A stretch of 64,000 nucleotides of DNA, from NCBI GenBank assembly GCA_001768235.1, contig MENK01000003.1:21791-85790 (forward strand). Reading direction: 5' to 3'. Source of the stretch: Bacteroidetes bacterium GWB2_32_14. GTDB lineage: Bacteria > Bacteroidota > Bacteroidia > Bacteroidales > UBA12077. Shown one piece after another: positions 16,521 to 24,888 of the stretch. The notes under the pieces are model-generated. The model was not told where the DNA came from. It did no database searches and saw only the letters and a program-made list of their open reading frames with translations. The stretch's first letter is position 1, and every line of letters begins with the position of its first letter. The position numbers and the translations under genes are program-made.

Positions 16521-18974
16521 TTACAATTTTTCGGCAATAAGTTCCTTTACCTTCCGTGTTAATGAATCAAAATCATATTCTTGCGGATATACAGGTTGTA
16601 AATAGCTAACTTGTATTTTTGTAAATGGCCGCGGGAAATGAGAACCTGCGGGTAAAGCCTTAAAAGCACCACGGATAGCAACAGGTACAACCGGAACATT
16701 TAACTCTTTGCTTAATATGGCAAAAGTCTTTTTAAATTCAGCAAGCTCTCCCGTTTTAGTCCTGGTACCTTCAGGGAAAATAATGACTTTTTTGCCTTGT
16801 TTTAATACCTCTGCCATTTTCTGAATCGATTCCTTCAAATCGGTATTGATATCCATGATAATTACATTATTTTTATTAGCCATGAAGTTCAGGAACTTAT
16901 TCTGAATGTGTTTTCGTTTGGCATAAAAATAGGTTTCTTTAATTACACTCCTTTTTAGAAAAGCAGTAATAAAAAGACCATCGATATAGCTTTGGTGATT
17001 TGGAGTAAATATTACGGCACCTTCAGGGATATTTGATAACCCGTCACATTTAATTCGGAAATAGAGCTTGAAGATATTTCTTGACGATTTAATAATGAAC
17101 GATTGAGTTGGCCACGATTTTGGTAACTTCAGGTGAATCTTTTCTTTTATAATTGCTGACCAGTTATGCATTTCGAAAGTTTGGAACATTTTATTTTCCT
17201 TAATATGTTCAACCATTTTACCAATAGAAGGAAATGTTAAAAGTTTATCTTCAGGAATCTTAACGCCGAAAGTACGTTCAATAAAATCGATGAGTGTAAT
17301 TTTACCGAGTGAATCAAGTGCAACATCAAACTCAAGGTGATCATCAGGTGAAATAGTCATATCAACCTGGCTCTCGAGAAAAGTTTTAATTGCAATAAAC
17401 TCTTCTGATAATGAATGTTCGGATTGATCCTTTTTCCTTGCCGGTTTTTCGAAAAGTTCTTCCAACTTAAAGCGTTGGATTTTTCCAAGACGTGTTCGTG
17501 GAATTTCCTCTTTTATCAGTGAATATTTCATGATTCGTTTATAAGAAGTAAGCTCTGAATTAAAGGCAGGTATTATTTCTTCCTTGAAAAGTTTCTCGGG
17601 ATCCTTAATTTCTTTTTGAGTAAGCACTTCGTAATCGGGTAAAATTACAGCATGTAATAAATCACTGAGTAAAAAGACACCAGCCTCTTTAATAAAAGGA
17701 ATCTTTTCCAATTTTTCTTCCAACTCAACAGGATTAATATTTTTCCCATTTGGAAGAACAATAATTTCTTTTTTACGGCCGGTAATAAAGAGATAACCTT
17801 TTTTATCGATATACCCTAAGTCGCCGGTATATAACCAACCATCCTTAATCACTTCAGCAGTTTCTCCCGGGCGATTGTAATAACCCTTCATCACATTTGG
17901 CCCTTTAGCTACAATTTCACCATCGCGGATTTCCATTGTCAAACCAGGTAATGCATGGCCAGGGGAACCAATGAGAACTTTCCCGGGACGTGTAAATGTT
18001 ATCATGGGAGCAGCTTCAGTCATGCCAAATCCTTCGAGAACTTCAAACCCAATTGTTTTGAAGAAACCTCCAACGGTTTTATTCAATGCTGCACCACCTG
18101 AAACAAGGAATTCAAGATTTCCCCCGAATCCCTGGTGAACTTGTTTAAATATTTTTCTACCTAATTTTTTGCTCCCGGTAACTTTTACTATTTTAAAGAA
18201 TAACCGCCCAATGGTTTTAGCATCAATTTTAGCCTTAATACCTTTATAAAGCAATTCATACAACCGGGGAACACCAATCATAATGTTTACTTTATTATTC
18301 TTTAGTGTTTCAAGAATATCAGCCGATAACATTGACGGCGACATAACTACAGTGCCACCCACCGCTAATGGAGCAGCCATTGAACCTGCCAATGGGAAAA
18401 TATGATGTAAAGGCAATAATACAAGCACTTGCCTTTCCGGGGTAAAAATGACTACATCTTCGGATACCGCTTTAATGTTTGCTATCAGGTTTGAATACGA
18501 AAGCATAACTCCTTTTGGACTTCCTGTTGTACCTGATGTATAGATAATAACAGCTGTTTCTTCTTTGTTCTCTGGTACATTCCAAACAAACCCGGATGTT
18601 ACAGGCAACAAATTAAGTTCATCAAGATTTATTATTACCGGGCTATAGGTAAGATTTGACTGTACTTTATCGAATTTCCTGCTTGTTTCGTTACTGATAA
18701 AAACGACTTCGGGTCGGCAATCATTTAAAATATAAGAAACATCATCAGAAGCAGCTAAAAAATCTATAGGAATAACAGTACATCTATTTTGCCAGGCTGC
18801 ATAAAAAGTAAAAATCCATTCAGCCCTGTTTTCAGCATGGATTGCAATTTTCGTATAATTTTTACCGGTAAAAAGTTGAGAAAAGGAATTTATTTCATGA
18901 AATAACTCTGAATATGTAAAAGTTTTATTCTTAGTTATAAGAGCCGGCTTATCGGTGTAATTTGTATTTATCAT
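16521..18974 (-). CDS. acyl-CoA ligase / acyl carrier domain / PlsC acyltransferase fusion
   Basis: 817 residues from ATG at 18974; an upstream TTG at 19001 in the same frame is less likely. Residues about 10-500 are an AMP-dependent acyl ligase (AVIIYTSGTTGSPKGVMLSY, GFGMTEAAPMI, YTGDLGYIDKKGYLFITGRKK). Residues about 520-600 are an acyl-carrier domain with the phosphopantetheine Ser555 in DVALDSLGKI. Residues about 615-817 are a PlsC domain with NHQSYID (H660 begins the HX4D motif) and IFPEGTRTKTGEL. It probably activates free fatty acids, loads them on the internal carrier and re-acylates lysophospholipids at the inner membrane. The order is the reverse of E. coli Aas, where PlsC is N-terminal. 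Confidence 0.9.
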   Translation of the reverse strand: MINTNYTDKPALITKNKTFTYSELFHEINSFSQLFTGKNYTKIAIHAENRAEWIFTFYAAWQNRCTVIPIDFLAASDDVSYILNDCRPEVVFISNETSRKFDKVQSNLTYSPVIINLDELNLLPVTSGFVWNVPENKEETAVIIYTSGTTGSPKGVMLSYSNLIANIKAVSEDVVIFTPERQVLVLLPLHHIFPLAGSMAAPLAVGGTVVMSPSMLSADILETLKNNKVNIMIGVPRLYELLYKGIKAKIDAKTIGRLFFKIVKVTGSKKLGRKIFKQVHQGFGGNLEFLVSGGAALNKTVGGFFKTIGFEVLEGFGMTEAAPMITFTRPGKVLIGSPGHALPGLTMEIRDGEIVAKGPNVMKGYYNRPGETAEVIKDGWLYTGDLGYIDKKGYLFITGRKKEIIVLPNGKNINPVELEEKLEKIPFIKEAGVFLLSDLLHAVILPDYEVLTQKEIKDPEKLFKEEIIPAFNSELTSYKRIMKYSLIKEEIPRTRLGKIQRFKLEELFEKPARKKDQSEHSLSEEFIAIKTFLESQVDMTISPDDHLEFDVALDSLGKITLIDFIERTFGVKIPEDKLLTFPSIGKMVEHIKENKMFQTFEMHNWSAIIKEKIHLKLPKSWPTQSFIIKSSRNIFKLYFRIKCDGLSNIPEGAVIFTPNHQSYIDGLFITAFLKRSVIKETYFYAKRKHIQNKFLNFMANKNNVIIMDINTDLKESIQKMAEVLKQGKKVIIFPEGTRTKTGELAEFKKTFAILSKELNVPVVPVAIRGAFKALPAGSHFPRPFTKIQVSYLQPVYPQEYDFDSLTRKVKELIAEKL

Positions 18975-19108
18975 GTTTAAAATTTTTAATCCAATTATCA
19001 ACTGAATTCCTTTTGAATTGAAGATACTAATCGAATTTATTTTTGCAGTAAAATTAAAGTTTTTTTCGATATTGATAAATCTTTCATATTGATTGGAACA
19101 CGGTTAAA

Positions 19109-19142
19109 ATGGCAAGGCTCAGAAATTTCTGAGCCTTGCCAT
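19109..19142 (-). terminator. 34-bp perfect palindrome terminator of the BNR-protein operon
   Basis: ATGGCAAGGCTCAGAAA and TTTCTGAGCCTTGCCAT are exactly complementary, 17 bases each with no spacer. It starts just beyond the stop codon of the minus-strand T9SS gene and is followed on that strand by TTTT. It can form a G+C-rich stem with a short terminal loop. Confidence 0.88.
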
Positions 19143-19146
19143 CTTT

Positions 19147-22100
19147 TTAGTTAATAATAATCCGTGCGGTATTTATTTGATTACCAACTGCAATTTTTAT
19201 TATATAAACTCCTTTTGCATAATTGTAAAGATTTATTTTTTTGTTTGAAAATTCATTAAACCCTTCATTAAACTTAATTTTTCCTGATAAATCTGTAATT
19301 TGAATATTCACATTAAATGCTGTTTGCTCAAATTCAATGTTTAACTCATTATTAGCAGGTATTGGAAAAATATTTATTCCTTTTAATTTAAGATCTTCAA
19401 TCCCTGTAGGTGTATAATTAATTGACCATTGAGTAGCTGCAGTATTTAAGTTTCCTGCTCTATCAATTGCAACTTCTGCTGCAATATCAACAGTTACAGC
19501 TCCACTGGTTGTTGGAGTAATTTGAGCTGTAAATAAAGTATTGTTCGAAGTATTAAACGCTGTAATTGCTCCATTTCCAACAACAATATCAGTTTGTTCA
19601 AATCCTGATACGATTTCATTAAAAGTAATTGTAATATTTATTGGACTACCAGATGTTGTGCCGCTTGAAGCAGATGAAATAACAACAGATGGTGATTGTG
19701 TATCAAGGACAACTTCAAATGCATTGCTGACAGGGCTTTCAAAAACAGGACTAGATGAAACTACTTTTACTTTATAATTTGTCCCAGGTATTGTTCCTGC
19801 AGGAATTTCTCCATCAATCGTTCCTTCAACATCAGATACAAGATTTCCTATCTCAACCTGGTTTGTAAAACTTCCCGTTTCATCAGATAGATAAGCAGTA
19901 AATGTATTTGAAGTAAATGTTTCGTTTAATTCATAATTTATCTGGATTTGAGCAGAACTATCGTTGGAAACATAAAATGGGCCAGTAATTTCGTTAAGAT
20001 AAATCTCAGAAACCTCAAATGCCGATAAGTTTGACTTCCATAATCCTCTTCCATATGTACTAGCATATAATACACTGTTTTCAGAAATTGAATTATCGTA
20101 AAAGATTTCCAATTCAGTAACAATAACTGATGGAAGATTGTTACTAAATAAAGCCCAGTCAGAACTACCATCTTTAAAGAAAACACCGATATCTGTTCCA
20201 ATGTATAAATGCTGTGTACCCGATAATTTATTTTGAATTATTGTATTTGCAGGGACACTTGGTAAGCCACTCGATATATTATTCCATGATTCTCCTCCAT
20301 CAAATGATTCATATGCCTTAACATTATCATATCCACCAAATGTAATCCATACATGTACCGGATTAAATGCATCAACAGAAATATAGGTAATACTATTTGA
20401 TGTTGATGGCAGATTTGATGTTAAATTGTCCCAATTTGAACCACCATTTGTTGTCCGGTAAAAACTATCAAAATCTGTAATATATAATGTTTGATTATCG
20501 GAAGGTGCTATAGCCATAGATCTTATTCTATTAGATAATGATAGTGAAGAAATTTTGGTCCAGGAGTCGCCTCTATTTGTTGTTTTCCAAACATCTGCAT
20601 AACCAACATAAATTGTTTGATTATTTTCAGGATCAATTAAATATGGAGTAACCCATGCCCCATCTTCTCCTCCAGGTATATTTGCAGAAATATCAACTGC
20701 ATTAGACCAATGATCTGTTGTTCTATCAATTTGACCATTAGTGTATGTTGCATATTGAACATTAACATCGGTATAATCAATTAAACACTCCATTCCATCT
20801 CCGCCTTTCACATCGTACCAGGTACCAGATGTAATTAATTTACTTCCATTATCTTGTAACCCTAAAATTACCTCATCGGAAACTGTTTGAGAAACTCCAA
20901 GTTTATATATTTGGCTAATTATCATTCCATCCGTTAAATCAACCCAGCTATCACCGCCATTAGTAGTTTTATATATACCCCCATCGTTAGCTTCAAAAAA
21001 GGTATTTTCGTCTCGAAATTCCATATAATGTTTGTCGGCATGTACTGCTGGTACCCCATTAGCTCCATACCAATGGTTTACTATGTCCCATGTAATTCCT
21101 CCATCTAAGGATTCCCAGCTATTTATTCCACCAAGGAAAATATGATTTTCATCAACAGGCGAAACCGAAAGCGTTAAATCGTACCATCCCTGTCCACTAA
21201 CATCTGAGTCGCCATCAAACCAATTTAAAAGATTATTTCCAGAAATTGTTCCATCATATATTTTAGAAAAAGATTCTCCACTATTTTCTGATTTGTAGAT
21301 TCCCTCTAATCCACCATCACCTGTACAAGCCATGGCATATACAATTGTAGAATCAGATTGAGCAACATCTAATTCAACTCTGTAAACTGTAGATGGAAAT
21401 GTATATACAACAGACCAATTCGTTCCGCCATCATATGTTTTATATATTTTCGAATCATCTGAATAGGCAACAGTAGCGGCAAATAATACAGTATCTTCGC
21501 AACCATATTTAAATTCCATATCATAAAAAAGACCGTTCTGTACTTCCGACCAGCTATCTCCACTATTTGTTGATTTAAATATGCCGCCATTTGTTGCAGC
21601 ATAAAAAATATTTTGTTGCGTAGGATGAACCAACATTCTAGTGATTCTGTAACCATTTGAAACATTAAAGCTTAATCCTGTAGATGTCCAAGTATTCCCT
21701 TCATCAGTCGTTTTTAAAACTCCTATAGAATAGTTATCTCCTGCATCCCTGTCTCCAGTTGCAATATAAATTGTATTACTGGTTTCGTAATCATTCGGAA
21801 TGATTATATCACTAACTCCAATAACCGGTAAAGTATCAGTTAATACTTCCCAAGAGTTACCTCCATCAATTGTTTTCCACAAACCACCTGATGGTGCACC
21901 AACCCAAAATATATCTGGATTACTTGGATGAAAAGCAACACAATTAATTCTTCCTATACCTGCATATCCTCCATATGAATTATCAGGACCCATATTTTGC
22001 CAATTTGATAAGTCTGATTTTGATTTATAATTTTTCAGGTACCCGGATTGAATTTTTAATATATTAATATCAGGAAAATCACCTGTTTTTCTATTGATTC

Positions 22101-22353
22101 GTGTTTCCCAATACCACTCCCAACGTTTAAATTGTTTCCATCCTGCTGCTTTATATTTTTTGCCATTTATAAAGTAATATCCTCCTTTTACATCATATTT
22201 ACTCCAATATTCATTAAAATCTTTTTGCATATCGAAGAAAGATTTTCCACCCTTTATTTCGCTTGGAGCATAAAACATTTCTTTCCAGTTTTGGGAATAG
22301 CTTATACTCTTGAATACAAATGTAATAAGTAATAAAATGATAATTTTTTTCAT
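19147..22353 (-). CDS. large T9SS-exported BNR/sortilin-repeat protein with Ig-like domain
   Basis: 1068 residues with a signal peptide (ends SISYSQ). Residues about 120-790 carry many BNR-like turns of the form S-x-D-G-G-x-x-W: TIDGGNSWEVLTD, STNSGDSWSEVQN, TYDGGTNWSVVY, SLDGGITWDIVN, TTNRGDSWTKIS, as in sortilin/VPS10 and photosystem-stability-type propellers. An Ig-like domain (about 890-980: VVISSASSGTTSGSPINITI, VTVDIAAEVAIDRAGN) follows. The last 80 residues are a type A T9SS sorting domain (INIFPIPANNELNIEF to ARIIIN). It is probably cell-surface or secreted, possibly binding glycans or proteins. No catalytic sialidase set was recognised. It is co-transcribed after the 22366 lipoprotein gene (12-base gap). 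Confidence 0.88.
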   Translation of the reverse strand: MKKIIILLLITFVFKSISYSQNWKEMFYAPSEIKGGKSFFDMQKDFNEYWSKYDVKGGYYFINGKKYKAAGWKQFKRWEWYWETRINRKTGDFPDINILKIQSGYLKNYKSKSDLSNWQNMGPDNSYGGYAGIGRINCVAFHPSNPDIFWVGAPSGGLWKTIDGGNSWEVLTDTLPVIGVSDIIIPNDYETSNTIYIATGDRDAGDNYSIGVLKTTDEGNTWTSTGLSFNVSNGYRITRMLVHPTQQNIFYAATNGGIFKSTNSGDSWSEVQNGLFYDMEFKYGCEDTVLFAATVAYSDDSKIYKTYDGGTNWSVVYTFPSTVYRVELDVAQSDSTIVYAMACTGDGGLEGIYKSENSGESFSKIYDGTISGNNLLNWFDGDSDVSGQGWYDLTLSVSPVDENHIFLGGINSWESLDGGITWDIVNHWYGANGVPAVHADKHYMEFRDENTFFEANDGGIYKTTNGGDSWVDLTDGMIISQIYKLGVSQTVSDEVILGLQDNGSKLITSGTWYDVKGGDGMECLIDYTDVNVQYATYTNGQIDRTTDHWSNAVDISANIPGGEDGAWVTPYLIDPENNQTIYVGYADVWKTTNRGDSWTKISSLSLSNRIRSMAIAPSDNQTLYITDFDSFYRTTNGGSNWDNLTSNLPSTSNSITYISVDAFNPVHVWITFGGYDNVKAYESFDGGESWNNISSGLPSVPANTIIQNKLSGTQHLYIGTDIGVFFKDGSSDWALFSNNLPSVIVTELEIFYDNSISENSVLYASTYGRGLWKSNLSAFEVSEIYLNEITGPFYVSNDSSAQIQINYELNETFTSNTFTAYLSDETGSFTNQVEIGNLVSDVEGTIDGEIPAGTIPGTNYKVKVVSSSPVFESPVSNAFEVVLDTQSPSVVISSASSGTTSGSPINITITFNEIVSGFEQTDIVVGNGAITAFNTSNNTLFTAQITPTTSGAVTVDIAAEVAIDRAGNLNTAATQWSINYTPTGIEDLKLKGINIFPIPANNELNIEFEQTAFNVNIQITDLSGKIKFNEGFNEFSNKKINLYNYAKGVYIIKIAVGNQINTARIIIN

Positions 22354-22365
22354 AATTATATGATT

Positions 22366-22833
22366 TTAAAGTTCAAATTCTTTATAAATTATTTGTTTTT
22401 CAGATTGTTTAATCTGATATATGATCGTTATTCTGTATTTCCCGGTTTTAGGTGATATTTTTATGGTTTCAGGTATTCCATATTCATTTTTTTTACCACA
22501 CCAGCTCTCTTGTTTATTCCATACATAACCATGAACCTGACCAATATATAGTTCTTTTTTTTCTATAGGCTTTGCGCATGGTGCACCACAAGGACAATTT
22601 AACACTCTCACCTTTTCCCATTCGTTATTTACCAGTCGTTGAATATTAGTTTGCTGTGGACTATAAATATTGATAGTATCGTTTGATACATTTTTAATTT
22701 GAAACAAAACCTGGTTTTCAGAAATAATAACTTCTGTTTCAATACCAGTTGATGTTTGACTTGTAGGAATCTTTTCGGACGACTTGCACCCAACAAACAG
22801 GACTATTAACACGGCAAGGGAAATATATTTCAT
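22366..22833 (-). CDS. small Cys-containing lipoprotein
   Basis: 155 residues. The signal ends VLFVGC with the lipidated Cys at residue 16. The mature part looks like a single beta-sandwich (VLFQIKNVSNDTINIYSPQQ, GKYRITIIYQI) and has a compact cysteine group CPCGAPC plus a later WCGKK. The cluster could be disulfides or a metal site. The family is not recognised. It lies 12 bases upstream of the 1068-residue BNR protein gene in the same direction, so the two probably work together at the cell surface. Confidence 0.66.
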   Translation of the reverse strand: MKYISLAVLIVLFVGCKSSEKIPTSQTSTGIETEVIISENQVLFQIKNVSNDTINIYSPQQTNIQRLVNNEWEKVRVLNCPCGAPCAKPIEKKELYIGQVHGYVWNKQESWCGKKNEYGIPETIKISPKTGKYRITIIYQIKQSEKQIIYKEFEL

Positions 22834-22856
22834 GTGATTTTTAATGATGGTTTTAA

Positions 22857-22864
22857 CAAAGATA
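22857..22864 (-). promoter_or_regulatory. -7 element for lipoprotein/BNR operon
   Basis: On the minus strand the sequence reads TATCTTTG, matching TAnnTTTG, 24 bases upstream of the start codon at 22833. The -33 region is only T-rich and not a good TTTG, so the call is moderate. Confidence 0.45.
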
Positions 22865-23111
22865 CAAAGAATTATAAATCCTAAAAATTAAACAGATTAA
22901 AACCTGTTTTGTTCTTTATATTTATTGATTGTAACATTAATCAGGTTCATGCGTCTAATTTACATATCTGTGCTGCTCTCAGACCTGTTATTAACAGTCA
23001 TTTGCTATTACTCTATTCATTTTACAGGTTTTTGGGCAGCATTTTTTAATAAAAATCATTTCATTCAATATATGTTTATCTTTGTTACAAATTATCTAAG
23101 AACATATCTAA

Positions 23112-23852
23112 ATGAAAACTCTAAACATATTTTTTTTATCACTTATTATTATTGTAGTTGCTTGCCAGCAAACGCAAACTAAATCGGACTTACCCGTTAA
23201 AAATCCTGATGGTTCATGGATTAAAAAAGCATATTATGAAAAGAGTGGCAAATTAAAATCGGAAATAACTGTAAAAGATAAAAAGAAAAATGGACCTGCT
23301 AAAGAATATTATCCATCGGGTAAGCTAAGAACTTTGGTTAATTATGTTGATAATGTAACCGTTGGGGAAACTATATGGTACTACGAGAACGGACAACCAT
23401 ACCGGGTTACACCATATATTAACGGAAAAATGGAAGGCATAAGAAAAACATATTACGATAATGGAAAACTACAAGCTGAAATTCCTTATAAAAATGGTGA
23501 AGCAATAGAAGGATTAAAAGAATACGACAAATATGGAAAGCTTATAACAAATTACCCTCAGATAGTATTCGAACTTAAAAATAATCTTAAAGTTGATAAT
23601 AAAATCATACTTACATGTAAACTTGATAAAAATGCAAGGGATTTGATATTTTTACAAGAAACCACCAGCTCTGACAACAAAAAAGTTTTATACCCTTTGC
23701 CTATAAATAATGGAATTTCTCGATTAGAATTTTATATTCCATCTCAGGTTACTGTAAATAAAACGGTTACTATTTGGGCAAAATTTAAAACCATGTTGGG
23801 GAATCCATATACAATAAATAAAACATATCAGTTAAAAGTTGATACGTATTAA
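23112..23852 (+). CDS. MORN-variant (YwqK-like) repeat lipoprotein
   Basis: 246 residues with lipobox IVVAC (Cys near 18). Residues about 35-145 hold repeats KKAYYEKSGKLKSEITVKD, GPAKEYYPSGKLRTLVNY, ETIWYYENGQPYRVTPY and IRKTYYDNGKLQAEIPY. This is the YwqK/MORN-2 type repeat common in Bacteroidota surface proteins. A C-terminal beta domain (about 155-246) has no assigned family. The YwqK name as a toxin-antitoxin component does not imply such a role here. It stands alone, bounded by a bidirectional terminator. Confidence 0.82.
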   Translation: MKTLNIFFLSLIIIVVACQQTQTKSDLPVKNPDGSWIKKAYYEKSGKLKSEITVKDKKKNGPAKEYYPSGKLRTLVNYVDNVTVGETIWYYENGQPYRVTPYINGKMEGIRKTYYDNGKLQAEIPYKNGEAIEGLKEYDKYGKLITNYPQIVFELKNNLKVDNKIILTCKLDKNARDLIFLQETTSSDNKKVLYPLPINNGISRLEFYIPSQVTVNKTVTIWAKFKTMLGNPYTINKTYQLKVDTY

Positions 23853-23871
23853 TCTGATTAGGTTTTTATAA

Positions 23872-23895
23872 AAACCGGCATTTTATTGCCGGTTT
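23872..23895. terminator. bidirectional terminator between MORN lipoprotein and AraC genes
   Basis: AAACCGGCA (23872-23880) and TGCCGGTTT (23887-23895) form a 9-bp stem with a 6-base loop TTTTAT. T-rich sequence lies on one side and A-rich on the other, so it can end both converging transcripts. Confidence 0.88.
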
Positions 23896-23901
23896 AATAA
23901 A

Positions 23902-24828
23902 TTAAAATGGTTTTACAGGAATACAAATATCCAGTACAAATTTATATTCGGGGTGATCTGCAGGATCTTGATGGTACAATTCATAAGAGTTCCGATCATC
24001 GGGTTGGTAACCACTTTCTGAAACCCAAATACACATTGTATTCCAAGCTTGTTCGAATTCTTTAACATCAATTTCAAAGTGCCCTACAGCATATTTCCCT
24101 TTTGGTAAAATTAGTTTTCCAAATTCTCCTTCGGGTTTCATATCATTTTTCACTGTAATACAAGCACTTTGCCTAACCTTTTCAATTTCGGTAACATTGG
24201 GATCATCATGATACACTGTTACTGTCTTAGTATTCTGATTAAGAAGTCCTCGTGGCCCGGCCCATTTAAATAATTTTTCATAAGCTTTCCCGATTTGATC
24301 AAACTGACCGATATGCCTGCAATAAATCAGATTTAGTTCGGGCATTTCTTTAATTTCAACATTTGTTTTCATAAGTTTCTTCCATTTTTCGTTTAATTCC
24401 ATAATGCGAATATAGTCGGAGGAAGATTTTTTCAGTTTATCAATCTTGCTATCGAGTTGACCATTCTTGCTAAGTTCGTTTAACATTTTCTGCCTGTAGT
24501 CTTTTGCACTGCATTTAAAATATTCCTTAAATGCACGGCAAAAAACAGAGTTACTGCTATAACCACAATAATATGCTATTTCTGTAATCGAAGTTTCCGG
24601 ATTATTCATGAGTAAACTTGCTGACTTTTCAATTCGCAACCGTTTAACAAAATTGTTTAAAGTTTCGCCCGTAAATGTTGTGAATATGCGATGAAAATGA
24701 AATGGGGAAAAGTTGGCTATATCAGCCAAAACGTTAAGGTTTAGTGGTTTGTCAAGATTTTTATCAATATAATCAATAACCTTGTTTACTCTGAAAATAT
24801 ATTCTTTTTGAAAACGATTAGGGATCAT
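23902..24828 (-). CDS. AraC-family regulator with GyrI-like effector domain
   Basis: 308 residues. Unlike most AraC regulators the DNA-binding domain is N-terminal (about 8-110): VIDYIDKNLDKPLNLNVLAD, FSPFHFHRIFTTFTGETLNN then AYYCGYSSNSVFCRAFKEYF. Residues about 150-308 match the GyrI-like/SOUL effector-binding domain (NLIYCRHIGQFDQIGKAYEKLF, GKYAVGHFEIDVKEFEQAWN), as in Rob/BmrR-type multidrug-sensing proteins. The ligand is unknown. Its start codon lies inside a 13-bp inverted repeat, suggesting autoregulation. It is 60 bases downstream of an FtsX permease gene in the same direction. Confidence 0.92.
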   Translation of the reverse strand: MIPNRFQKEYIFRVNKVIDYIDKNLDKPLNLNVLADIANFSPFHFHRIFTTFTGETLNNFVKRLRIEKSASLLMNNPETSITEIAYYCGYSSNSVFCRAFKEYFKCSAKDYRQKMLNELSKNGQLDSKIDKLKKSSSDYIRIMELNEKWKKLMKTNVEIKEMPELNLIYCRHIGQFDQIGKAYEKLFKWAGPRGLLNQNTKTVTVYHDDPNVTEIEKVRQSACITVKNDMKPEGEFGKLILPKGKYAVGHFEIDVKEFEQAWNTMCIWVSESGYQPDDRNSYELYHQDPADHPEYKFVLDICIPVKPF

Positions 24829-24853
24829 TTTTTATATTTTAAATGATCCCTAA
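24818..24853 (-). promoter_or_regulatory. 13-bp inverted repeat covering the AraC-gene start codon
   Basis: TTAGGGATCATTT (24818-24830) and AAATGATCCCTAA (24841-24853) are perfect complements separated by 10 bases. The ATG at 24828-24826 lies inside the first arm. A possible -7 element TATCTTTA (24851-24858 on the minus strand) overlaps the distal arm. This could be an operator dyad for autoregulation, or an mRNA hairpin hiding the start codon. Confidence 0.7.
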
Positions 24854-24888
24854 AGATAAAAATTCATACTAAATTAAAAAACTAAAAA

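Noticed and set aside
18975..19001. Start of the acyl ligase fusion at TTG 19001
   Set aside because: ATG at 18974 gives a complete domain start and the extra nine residues match nothing; TTG is rare.
22925..23182. 85-codon ORF on the plus strand
   Set aside because: It overlaps the start of the MORN-repeat lipoprotein in another frame, has no recognised motif and is mostly AT-rich hydrophobic codons.
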